NCBI GenBank assembly: GCA_051881635.1
Contig: JBJEQG010000108.1
Span: forward strand, 1 to 14,185
Length of the DNA stretch: 14,185 nucleotides
Origin: JBJEQG01 sp051881635
Lineage (GTDB): Bacteria > Bacillota > Clostridia > Oscillospirales > Acutalibacteraceae
Direction: 5' to 3'
Shown: positions 5,801 to 12,220 of the stretch, in pieces
Numbering within the stretch: the stretch's first letter is position 1
How the letters are laid out: the number at the start of each line of letters is the position of its first letter
Position numbers and translations under genes: made by a program
The notes under the pieces: model-generated
Told to the model about the DNA's origin: nothing
The model's database searches: none
The model's input: only the letters and a program-made list of their open reading frames with translations

Positions 5801-8206
5801 TTGAAGTACGAGCATAGTGAAATAGAACCGAAATGGCAAAAGGCATGGGAGGATGCAGGTATTTTCCATGCCGAACAAAAAAGCGACAAAAAGAAATTCT
5901 TTGCATTGATTGAGTTCCCTTATCCGTCAGGACAGGGACTTCATGTCGGACACCCACGCTCTTATACAGCGTTAGATGTTGTTTCAAGAAAGAGAAGAAT
6001 GCAGGGCTATAATGTTTTGTATCCGATTGGTTGGGACGCTTTCGGTTTACCGACAGAAAATTTTGCAATCAAAAACCATGTACACCCTGCTGAGGTTACA
6101 AAGAAAAATGTCGCCCGCTTTAAGAGCCAACTGCAATCTATCGGTATTTCATTCGATTGGAGTCGTGAGATTAACACAACAGACCCCGATTATTATAAAT
6201 GGACACAGTGGATTTTCTTACAGCTCTACAAAAACGGTTTGGCTTATAAAAAAGAAACCGCTGTTAACTGGTGTACCTCCTGTAAGTGCGTTTTGGCAAA
6301 TGAGGAAGTTGTTAATGGCGTTTGCGAGCGTTGTTCAAGTGAGGTTGTTCGCAAGGTTAAGTCACAGTGGATGTTGAAAATTACCGCTTATGCTGAGAGA
6401 TTGATACAGGATTTGGATTTGGTGGATTATCCTGAGCGTGTTAAGTTACAGCAAAAGAATTGGATTGGGCGTTCCACAGGTGCAGAAGTCAACTTTAAAA
6501 CAACCGTTGGGGACGATTTAAAAATCTACACAACACGCCCCGATACACTGTATGGTGCAACCTATATGGTTATTTCACCTGAACACCCAATGATTGAAAA
6601 ATGGGCAGACCGTTTGGAGAATATTGACGAAGTTCGTGCTTATCAGCAAGAGGCGGCTAAAAAATCCGACTTTGAAAGAACGGAAATGGCAAAGGATAAA
6701 ACAGGTGTTCGTCTGAAAGGTGTTGAGGCGATTAACCCATTGACAAACCGCCAAATCCCGATTTTCATTTCCGACTATGTATTGATTTCCTACGGTACGG
6801 GTGCAATTATGGCTGTTCCGGCACACGATACCCGTGACTGGGATTTTGCAAAGAAGTTTAATTTGCCGATTATTGAAGTCGTTAAGGGCGGAGATGTTCA
6901 GAATGAGGCATTTACAGATTGTGCCACAGGTATTATGGTCAATTCGGGTATTTTGGACGGCTTGACAGTTGACGAGGCAAAAAAGAAAATTATTGCCCAT
7001 TTGGAAGAAACAGGTATCGGCAAGGCAAAAGTTAATTATAAACTGCGTGATTGGGTATTTTCCCGTCAGCGTTATTGGGGCGAGCCTATTCCGATTGTTC
7101 ATTGTCCGTGTTGTGGCATGGTGCCGTTGCCCGAAAGCGAATTGCCGCTGCGTTTGCCGAATGTTGATTCCTATGAACCGACGGATAACGGCGAATCACC
7201 GTTGGCGAAAATAGACACATGGGTAAATGTAAAATGCCCGAAATGCGGTGGGGACGCAAAGAGAGAAACCGATACAATGCCGCAATGGGCAGGTTCTTCA
7301 TGGTATTTCCTGCGTTACATGGACCCGCATAACAATGAGGCTTTGGCGTCCAAAGAAGCATTGGATTATTGGTCACCCGTTGATTGGTACAACGGTGGCA
7401 TGGAACATACAACACTGCACTTATTGTACAGCCGTTTTTGGCATAAATTCCTGTATGACATCAAGGTTGTTCCGACACCCGAACCGTATGCAAAGAGAAC
7501 AAGTCACGGCATGATTTTGGGTGAGAACGGCGAAAAAATGAGCAAATCCCGTGGAAATGTTGTTAATCCCGATGATATTGTTTCACAGTACGGTGCGGAT
7601 ACACTGCGTGTTTATGAGATGTTTATGGGCGACTTTGAAAAAGCTGCTCCATGGAGTTCGGCTGGTATTAAGGGCAGTCGCCGCCTGATTGACCGTTACT
7701 ATAACCTGATGAATATTTTGAAGGGCGAGGCTCTCCGTCCCGAAATGGAAACCGTTTTCCACCAAACAATCAAAAAAGTTGGGGACGATATTGAAAACCT
7801 GAAATTCAATACCGCTATTGCGGCGTTGATGTCGCTTATCAATGTGATTGAGGACTCCAAGTCTATCACAAGGGAAGAACTGAAAATCTTTACGCTGTTG
7901 CTGAATCCCTTTGCTCCTCATGTTACAGAGGAAGTTTGGGCTGAATGTAAATTAGGTGAGGGCTTTGCGTCCATGGCAGCTTATCCTGTTTATGACGAAC
8001 AGAAATGTCATGCGGCAACAGTTGAAATTGCCGTACAGGTCAACGGTAAGATTAAAGCCAAACTCCAAATCCCTGCGGATATTGAACAGGCTGAGGTTAT
8101 GGCATTGGTTAAGGCTGACGAAAAGGTTGCCGCTGTTTTGGAAGGAAAAAATATCGTTAAGGAAATCTTTGTCAAGGGCAAGCTGGTTAATATAGTAGCA
8201 AAATAA
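5801..8206 (+). CDS. leuS: Leucyl-tRNA synthetase (bacterial type)
   Basis: Class I synthetase of 801 aa that charges tRNA-Leu and edits mischarged products. The HIGH motif is HVGH (48-51) and KMSKS is at 579-583. The CP1 editing domain shows TTRPDTL (244-250) and GTGAIMAVPAHDTRD (332-346). Zinc-type cysteines appear at 158, 161, 175 and 178, and again at 435-438 and 479-482. The conserved YWGEPIPIVHC and MPQWAGSSWYFLRY segments flank the second cysteine group. The anticodon-binding domain and the C-terminal domain with VQVNGKIKAKLQIP follow. The start is TTG, chosen because AAAGGAGAGG (5786-5794) lies 6 bases upstream and no suitable ATG exists. It is last in the yqeK-rsfS-leuS unit. Confidence 0.98.
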   Translation: MKYEHSEIEPKWQKAWEDAGIFHAEQKSDKKKFFALIEFPYPSGQGLHVGHPRSYTALDVVSRKRRMQGYNVLYPIGWDAFGLPTENFAIKNHVHPAEVTKKNVARFKSQLQSIGISFDWSREINTTDPDYYKWTQWIFLQLYKNGLAYKKETAVNWCTSCKCVLANEEVVNGVCERCSSEVVRKVKSQWMLKITAYAERLIQDLDLVDYPERVKLQQKNWIGRSTGAEVNFKTTVGDDLKIYTTRPDTLYGATYMVISPEHPMIEKWADRLENIDEVRAYQQEAAKKSDFERTEMAKDKTGVRLKGVEAINPLTNRQIPIFISDYVLISYGTGAIMAVPAHDTRDWDFAKKFNLPIIEVVKGGDVQNEAFTDCATGIMVNSGILDGLTVDEAKKKIIAHLEETGIGKAKVNYKLRDWVFSRQRYWGEPIPIVHCPCCGMVPLPESELPLRLPNVDSYEPTDNGESPLAKIDTWVNVKCPKCGGDAKRETDTMPQWAGSSWYFLRYMDPHNNEALASKEALDYWSPVDWYNGGMEHTTLHLLYSRFWHKFLYDIKVVPTPEPYAKRTSHGMILGENGEKMSKSRGNVVNPDDIVSQYGADTLRVYEMFMGDFEKAAPWSSAGIKGSRRLIDRYYNLMNILKGEALRPEMETVFHQTIKKVGDDIENLKFNTAIAALMSLINVIEDSKSITREELKIFTLLLNPFAPHVTEEVWAECKLGEGFASMAAYPVYDEQKCHAATVEIAVQVNGKIKAKLQIPADIEQAEVMALVKADEKVAAVLEGKNIVKEIFVKGKLVNIVAK

Positions 8207-8220
8207 TGGAATATTTTATT

Positions 8221-8258
8221 GGGCGGTCTTTATGAGGTCGCCCGATATTATTATTTGT
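8221..8258 (+). terminator. Probable terminator after leuS
   Basis: GGGCGGTC (8221-8228) pairs with GGTCGCCC (8236-8243) over 8 positions, two of them G-T, around a seven-base loop. The downstream tract is T-rich but broken by A, so termination may be partial. Confidence 0.6.
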
Positions 8259-8303
8259 TATTAAAGCACGAAAAACTTAAAATTAAACATGAGGAAAACA
8301 GAT

Positions 8304-8750
8304 ATGTTTGTATTCAAAAAATCATCGTCCTATGCTTCACATGAGATATATGGAACGAATGTTGCAAACCTGCTTGGGTTAGAAGATACCAAAGAGTATC
8401 AGGCACTTTACTTGGGAAAGGTAAAAACATTGTTTGGTGAACCCGATATGCTGACTGCCGACATGGAAAATTTGTTTTCATTATATGTCAATGCGGAAGA
8501 TACAAAAGGAAATTTAATTCCGCTTGAAATATATTTTGGACCAAGCGGTCCTGCTATTTCTGCTCCAAGCGGTGATTTGGCAGAAAAAGCGGTTAGGGAA
8601 CTTGCCGAAAAGATTATGGCGGCAGAACCTTCCGATTATGAAGTGGAATGTGTATATGAAGATGTTGGCGTTACGGTTAAAATGGGCGTTAAAGATGGAA
8701 AACCGTTTTGTGATAGTCTGTTTCCGAATATGCCTGATGATATGATGTAA
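8304..8750 (+). CDS. Uncharacterised 148-aa cytoplasmic protein
   Basis: Not recognised. It is a small acidic protein without signal peptide or membrane segment. The middle reads as alternating strand and helix: LFSLYVNAEDTKGNLIPLEIYFGPSGPA (quoted in two overlapping parts: LFSLYVNAEDTKG, LEIYFGPSGPA), then the helix EKAVRELAEKIMAAEPSDYE, then the strand pair VECVYEDVGVTVKMGV. Another in-frame ATG exists at 8289, but it lacks a ribosome binding site. The ATG at 8304 has GAGGA with a spacer of about 8 bases. It stands alone between the leuS terminator and repeat copy 3, with its own translation signals. An immunity-like or tailoring role cannot be argued from the sequence. Confidence 0.78.
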   Translation: MFVFKKSSSYASHEIYGTNVANLLGLEDTKEYQALYLGKVKTLFGEPDMLTADMENLFSLYVNAEDTKGNLIPLEIYFGPSGPAISAPSGDLAEKAVRELAEKIMAAEPSDYEVECVYEDVGVTVKMGVKDGKPFCDSLFPNMPDDMM

Positions 8751-8788
8751 AAACGGGAATTTAAAAATAATCTTTTATCTCCAATCTC

Positions 8789-8850
8789 CAAAGGGATTTT
8801 TGCCAGCGGCGGCTCGCCGCCTCTTGTGGTGTGCGTGGCAAAACCTTGCT
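8789..8850. repeat. Multi-hairpin palindromic repeat copy 3
   Basis: This is a decayed copy of the element at 5286-5357. The first module CAAAGGGATTTTTGCC has lost its pairing. The middle hairpin is GGCGG (8808-8812) with CCGCC (8817-8821). The 3' module TTGTGGTGTGCGTGGCAA and onward (8824-8850) matches copy 2 at 22 of 27 bases. The middle stem differs in sequence from copy 2 yet still pairs, which suggests that structure is retained. It lies in the 240-base spacer between the 148-aa gene and rpsU. Confidence 0.75.
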
Positions 8851-8864
8851 ATTATTGTGCAAAG

Positions 8865-8894
8865 TTGACAGAGAATGAAAGAAAAAATTATCAT
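8865..8894 (+). promoter_or_regulatory. Possible distal rpsU promoter
   Basis: TTGACA (8865-8870), an 18-base spacer and TATCAT (8889-8894). It lies directly upstream of the stronger promoter and could act as a second start for rpsU. Confidence 0.45.
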
Positions 8895-8904
8895 ATATCA
8901 TGGC

Positions 8905-8933
8905 TTGACATTATGGGAGAAATTGTGTATAAT
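8905..8933 (+). promoter_or_regulatory. Consensus sigma-A promoter of rpsU
   Basis: A perfect TTGACA (8905-8910), exactly 17 bases, and a perfect TATAAT (8928-8933). The expected start near 8940 gives a leader of about 50 bases containing a small hairpin (CCCTG 8957-8961 with CAGGG 8965-8969) just before the ribosome binding site. Confidence 0.88.
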
Positions 8934-8990
8934 TAAAAGGTATCGTAATGACACAAACCCCTGCCTCAGGGCGGATGGGAGGGAAGACAA

Positions 8991-9167
8991 ATGGCTGAGA
9001 TTAGAATTAAGGATAACGAATCTCTGGAAAGTGCACTCAGAAGATTTAAAAAGCAGTGTGCAAGAGCTGGCGTTATTGCCGAAGTTCGCAAGAGAGAGGC
9101 TTATGAGAAGCCCTCTGTAAAGCGTAAAAAGAAATCTGAAGCGGCTCGTAAACGCAAATATAAATAA
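8991..9167 (+). CDS. rpsU: Small-subunit ribosomal protein S21 (bS21)
   Basis: A 58-aa basic protein of the 30S subunit, located near the 3' end of 16S rRNA and involved in initiation. The sequence opens MAEIRIKDNESLESALRRF and continues KKQCARAGVIAEVRKREAYE, then ends in a Lys/Arg-rich tail; this is diagnostic of S21 and of normal length. A GGGAGGGAAG site precedes the ATG. The gene has its own consensus promoter and is closed by a long hairpin, so it probably forms a single-gene, highly expressed unit. Firmicutes often place rpsU beside yqeY; that partner is absent here. Confidence 0.96.
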   Translation: MAEIRIKDNESLESALRRFKKQCARAGVIAEVRKREAYEKPSVKRKKKSEAARKRKYK

Positions 9168-9197
9168 TTGCTTTGCCGCGTTTAAATGAGAAGTCTT

Positions 9198-9266
9198 AAA
9201 GGGGACTGTTTCAAGTATGAATGTCGCTTGTGGATAACTGCGGCGTTGCTTGGAACAGTCCTTTTT
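9198..9266 (+). terminator. Long hairpin terminator between rpsU and yqeG
   Basis: The arms at 9198-9215 (AAAGGGGACTGTTTCAAG) and 9249-9266 (CTTGGAACAGTCCTTTTT) pair over 18 positions with three G-T. The strong part is GGACTGTTTCAAG, followed by a T-run. The 33-base loop can form an inner stem, GTCGC (9223-9227) with GCGGC (9240-9244). It should terminate rpsU transcription. It lies 20 bases before the yqeG start, so it may also affect yqeG expression. Confidence 0.78.
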
Positions 9267-9286
9267 CGTCCAATGGAGGTATTAAC

Positions 9287-9778
9287 TTGGCACTTTTAAA
9301 ACCGACTGTGGCACTCCATAAATTTGATGATGTTACCATAGAACTTTTGCGGGAACTTGATATAGATACCATTCTCTTAGATGTGGACAACACACTGTCG
9401 CCGCCGTCCTCACAGCTTGTCTATGACGGGGTGCATGAATGGTTGGACAATCTGCTGAAAAATGATATACACATTGTTATTTGTTCCAATAATTACAAAA
9501 AGCGTGTACAGCCGTTTGCCGACAAGTTAGGATTACCGTGTGTGGCGATGAGCCTTAAACCGTTTCCGTTTGGGTTTAACCGTGCAAAAAGAAAATTGAA
9601 ACGCAAACCGAAAAAGGTTTTGGTTGTCGGCGACCAAATTTACACCGATATTTTGGGAGCAAATCTGGCAGGCATGAAATCCGTTCTGCTTGTGCCGCAA
9701 TCGGAAGACCATGGCTTTACAATCGCTATTCGCCGAAAAATGGAAAGAAAAATCCGCCAAAAACTGTATAAAACTTAA
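9287..9778 (+). CDS. yqeG: YqeG-family HAD IIIA-type phosphatase
   Basis: HAD-superfamily hydrolase of 163 aa; the physiological substrate of the family is not settled. Motif I is DVDNT (32-36), followed by the motif II-like VICSNNYKKRV, the conserved KPFPFGFNRA and the motif III/IV segment VLVVGDQIYTDILGAN. An ATG at 9221 is in frame but lies inside the terminator loop. The TTG at 9287 has GGAGGT at 9275-9280 with a 6-base spacer and gives the family-typical MALLKPTVALHKF start, so I chose it. Firmicutes commonly place yqeG near shikimate genes, which fits aroQ two genes downstream. Confidence 0.92.
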   Translation: MALLKPTVALHKFDDVTIELLRELDIDTILLDVDNTLSPPSSQLVYDGVHEWLDNLLKNDIHIVICSNNYKKRVQPFADKLGLPCVAMSLKPFPFGFNRAKRKLKRKPKKVLVVGDQIYTDILGANLAGMKSVLLVPQSEDHGFTIAIRRKMERKIRQKLYKT

Positions 9779-9791
9779 AAGGAGAAAATTT

Positions 9792-10124
9792 ATGTCTGTT
9801 ACTGAACCTAATAAAATTGACGGTATGGGTGTTGATGAAAATGGAACACTCGTTTTTTTGATAGCCGATGCCCTGACTTGGGACCAATTTGAAAATACAC
9901 ATATCGAAATGATTTTGAAAAAGCTGAACCAATATATTTACTTTATTCAAACCGGCGGATATAAATCCCATTATCCCAACAAAACATTTGAAAATTTTAG
10001 GATAGAACTGAAATTTAAATATGCTTATACCGCCGCCGCATATCATTTCCTGGAAACGGTTACCGAAAAGTTGCAGACACTTAATATTCAATTTGTCTAT
10101 GAAGTTGCGGAAGATAAAAAATAA
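9792..10124 (+). CDS. DUF6572-like small protein
   Basis: A 110-aa cytoplasmic protein of unknown function. The opening MSVTEPNKIDGMGVDENGTL, the middle ILKKLNQYIYFIQTGGY and the later RIELKFKYAYTAAAYHFLE match the pattern I remember for DUF6572; this is recognition from memory. That family is often seen among small immunity-like genes, but no toxin is visible here. The ATG has AAAGGAGA upstream and begins 13 bases after the yqeG stop, so it is probably translated from the yqeG transcript. A longer frame from 9690 overlaps yqeG and has no supporting signal. Whether its placement with aroQ means shared function is unknown. Confidence 0.82.
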   Translation: MSVTEPNKIDGMGVDENGTLVFLIADALTWDQFENTHIEMILKKLNQYIYFIQTGGYKSHYPNKTFENFRIELKFKYAYTAAAYHFLETVTEKLQTLNIQFVYEVAEDKK

Positions 10125-10142
10125 AAGAGGTTGATTTTATTT

Positions 10143-10580
10143 ATGAAAAAAGTTTTAGTTATGCTTGGTCCGAATTTAAATATGGTTGGTGTCCGTGAAA
10201 AGGGTATTTACGGTGAGGAAAGTGCCGAGAGTATCAACAATGATATTCGGGCATGGGCAGAGGAACTGTCCCTTTCGTGTGAGATTTTCCAATCGAATTG
10301 GGAAGGAGCTTTGATTGACAAACTGCATGATGCAAGAGAAAAATTTGATGGCGTTGTTTTAAATGCCGGTGCATTGACACATTACAGTTATGCATTAAGA
10401 GATGCGATTGCCGCCATTAAAATCCCCGTTGTTGAAATCCATATGTCAAATGTTTTTGCCCGTGAGGAGTTTCGCCACCATTCCGTTATTTCTCCCGTAT
10501 GTGTAGGGACAATCGCCGGCTTTGGAAAGTACGGCTATCAATATTCCCTTTTGGCACTCAAACAAATTATGAAAGGCTGA
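10143..10580 (+). CDS. aroQ: 3-dehydroquinate dehydratase, type II
   Basis: Third step of the shikimate pathway: trans-dehydration of 3-dehydroquinate to 3-dehydroshikimate. The protein is 145 aa, the usual size. Active-site residues are visible: Arg18 and Tyr23 in LGPNLNMVGVREKGIYG, Asn74 in LNAGALTHYSYALRD with His80, His100 in VEIHMSN, and Arg107 and Arg111 in FAREEFRHH. Position 7 is Met where many homologues have Asn or His, a mild change. The ATG at 10143 gives the canonical start but has a long spacer (12 bases) from AGAGG. A TTG at 10131 directly abuts that site and is unlikely. It lies 9 bases upstream of the aminopeptidase. Confidence 0.95.
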   Translation: MKKVLVMLGPNLNMVGVREKGIYGEESAESINNDIRAWAEELSLSCEIFQSNWEGALIDKLHDAREKFDGVVLNAGALTHYSYALRDAIAAIKIPVVEIHMSNVFAREEFRHHSVISPVCVGTIAGFGKYGYQYSLLALKQIMKG

Positions 10581-10589
10581 CAAGATATT

Positions 10590-11663
10590 ATGTCACGATT
10601 AAAAACACTGATGCAGCTATTGCCTGACGGTGCAGACGCTGCTCTGCTGATTTCCAATGAAAACCGCCGTTATTTTACCGATTTTGTATCATCTTTGGGA
10701 TACCTTTTGGTAACAAAGGTTGAGGCATATCTTTTGGTAGACTCACGCTATGCTGAGGCGGCACAAAAACAAGCCAAAGACTGTGTTGTTAAACCATTTG
10801 CAAAATTGTCGGACAGCGTACATGAAATAGTAAAAATGCACGATATAAAAGATATTCTTTTAGAGGGTTCGGCATTTACAATTAACGATGCAAAAAAAAT
10901 GGAAGAATTATTTGGCGAATGTGGAGTTACCGTTCAAAAGACAAGTGAACTTAACCGTATTGTTGAGCGTATGCGTGTTGTAAAAAGTGCCGACGAAATC
11001 GAAAAAATGACAAAGGCTCAACGCTTAACGGAAGAAGCATTTGAGGATACACTTAACCATTTGGCGGTCGGTATGACAGAGCGTGATGTTGCCTTGGATT
11101 TGGAATACCGTATGCGGAAACTTGGTGCAGACGGCGTTTCGTTTGATTTGATTACCATTTCAGGTGCAAAAACCTCCATGCCGCATGGTGTTCCAGATAA
11201 CAAAAAAATCGAAAAGGGCGACTTTGTACTTTTCGACATCGGTGCAACCTTTGAAGGTTATCACAGTGATATGACGAGAACAGTCGCTATGGGCAATATA
11301 AGCGACAAACAGAAGTTTGTCTATCAAGTCGTTTTAGATGCTCAAATGCGTGGTTTGCAAAAAGTTAAAGCAGGGATTACTTGCGGTGATGTAGATAATG
11401 CTTGCCGTTCATATATTTATCAGGCGGGTTTTGAGGGAAAATTCGGTCATTCCACAGGGCATGGTGTCGGATTGGAAATCCATGAAAAACCAACAATATC
11501 ACCTGAAAACGAAAAAGTCCTTAAAAGCGGTATGGTCATTACCGTTGAACCGGGTATTTATTTACCCGAAGAATTTGGCGTAAGAATTGAGGATATGGTT
11601 GTTGTTACGGAAGACGGTTGTATCAACTTGACAAATTCCCCGAAAGAACTGAGAATACTTTAA
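10590..11663 (+). CDS. pepP: Xaa-Pro aminopeptidase / M24 metallopeptidase
   Basis: A 357-aa creatinase-fold peptidase that removes the residue before proline from peptides, using two metal ions. The N-terminal creatinase-like domain spans about 1-130 and the pita-bread catalytic domain 135-357. Metal ligands are all present: Asp216 (FDIGA), Asp227 (HSDMTRT), His291 (TGHGVGLEIHE), Glu320 (TVEPGIY) and Glu334 (VRIEDM). His199 and His298 fit the substrate-site histidines. Whether it is PepP-type or a prolidase (PepQ) cannot be told from sequence alone. The ribosome binding site is poor, so translation may be coupled to aroQ, 9 bases upstream. In many Firmicutes efp follows; here a convergent gene does. 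Confidence 0.93.
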   Translation: MSRLKTLMQLLPDGADAALLISNENRRYFTDFVSSLGYLLVTKVEAYLLVDSRYAEAAQKQAKDCVVKPFAKLSDSVHEIVKMHDIKDILLEGSAFTINDAKKMEELFGECGVTVQKTSELNRIVERMRVVKSADEIEKMTKAQRLTEEAFEDTLNHLAVGMTERDVALDLEYRMRKLGADGVSFDLITISGAKTSMPHGVPDNKKIEKGDFVLFDIGATFEGYHSDMTRTVAMGNISDKQKFVYQVVLDAQMRGLQKVKAGITCGDVDNACRSYIYQAGFEGKFGHSTGHGVGLEIHEKPTISPENEKVLKSGMVITVEPGIYLPEEFGVRIEDMVVVTEDGCINLTNSPKELRIL

Positions 11664-12007
11664 AAATAAACAGCCAAAAGCGTAAATCCGAAAAGATGAA
11701 ATAAATTAACAAGTGCGTAAAACACTATACTGCCATTAAGGATATATTTAACGGTTTTGATTTTGCTTATAGGCAAGGTACGGAAACGCCAACGAATAAA
11801 AAGCAAAAGTATAAGCGGTACAATGCACTTTAAAATAAATCCGCCAAAGTCGTTAATATGATTGCTCAAAAGAAAATTGCCCTCCATAAAATAACCTGTG
11901 GAAAGCAAAATCAGAGTAAAGATATAGTCGCTCAAATTCAAAAGATACAACGCCGTCAGACGAGAGTCAAACGGCGTTTTTATTTTTAAAGCTGAAACAA
12001 AATTCAT
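11660..12007 (-). CDS. Small DUF5658-like membrane protein
   Basis: A 115-aa integral membrane protein of unknown function. Three hydrophobic segments lie at about 17-39, 54-71 and 90-115. The first contains LNLSDYIFTLILLSTG followed by FMEGN, a pattern resembling DUF5658 as I remember it. The ATG (minus strand) has AAGGAG at 12014-12019 with a 6-base spacer, which supports real translation. It converges on the aminopeptidase gene and their stop codons share bases at 11660-11663 (TTAA). Codons for about residues 10-20 also form a plus-strand terminator. Its promoter must lie in the 213-base region shared with the lysA-like gene; I saw no clear one on the minus strand. Confidence 0.82.
   Translation of the reverse strand: MNFVSALKIKTPFDSRLTALYLLNLSDYIFTLILLSTGYFMEGNFLLSNHINDFGGFILKCIVPLILLLFIRWRFRTLPISKIKTVKYILNGSIVFYALVNLFHLFGFTLLAVYF
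11949..11987 (+). terminator. Plus-strand intrinsic terminator inside the antisense gene
   Basis: AACGCCGT (11949-11956) pairs perfectly with ACGGCGTT (11971-11978). An inner GAC-GAGA-GTC mini-hairpin (11959-11968) has a GNRA-type loop. The T-rich tract TTTTTATTTTT (11977-11987) follows in the plus direction; no T-run follows on the minus strand. It is probably the terminator for yqeG-aroQ-pepP transcription, about 290 bases past the pepP stop and wholly within the coding sequence of the opposite-strand membrane protein. Confidence 0.8.
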
Positions 12008-12105
12008 ATTTTTCTCCTTGTTAATTTTATGGTTTATTGATATTTAATACCGAAGTGAATATAAGATGATTGACAGCAATTTATTGACTGCCACAAGGAA
12101 ATTAT

Positions 12106-12207
12106 ATGCAGGAGTTGAAAAAAATATACTACATAAAATTGCGAAGATTTTGGGTTGACAACAGTAGAGCGAATGGTGTATCATTAGAACATGGCATTTT
12201 AAAATAG
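12106..12207 (+). CDS. Possible 33-codon small ORF upstream of the lysA-like gene
   Basis: It starts at ATG 12106 with AAGGA (12096-12100) five bases upstream. The product begins MQELKKIYYIKLRRFW and is basic. The TAG stop overlaps the start of the lysA-like gene's ribosome binding site. However, the probable promoter at 12155-12184 lies inside this frame, so transcripts from that promoter would not contain it. A short frame of this size can arise by chance; the ribosome binding site is the only positive support. Confidence 0.25.
   Translation: MQELKKIYYIKLRRFWVDNSRANGVSLEHGILK
12155..12184 (+). promoter_or_regulatory. Promoter of the lysA-like gene
   Basis: TTGACA (12155-12160), an 18-base spacer and TATCAT (12179-12184). 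The expected start near 12190 gives a leader of about 30 bases with GGGGG (12207-12211) before the ATG. No lysine riboswitch is visible in so short a leader. Confidence 0.65.
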
Positions 12208-12220
12208 GGGGAATGTTTCA

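Noticed and set aside
6575..7102. Minus-strand open frame of 175 aa opposite leuS
   Set aside because: It is a shadow of the leuS coding sequence with no ribosome binding site or recognisable domain.
8875..9120. 81-aa plus-strand frame across the rpsU promoter and gene
   Set aside because: It covers the consensus promoter and overlaps rpsU in another frame; rpsU is the real gene.
9221..9286. Upstream ATG start for YqeG at 9221
   Set aside because: It lies in the loop of the rpsU terminator, without a ribosome binding site; the TTG at 9287 has GGAGGT and gives the family-typical N terminus.
12008..12220. Lysine riboswitch upstream of the lysA-like gene
   Set aside because: The likely leader is only about 30 bases, and no multi-stem aptamer or terminator precedes the gene.
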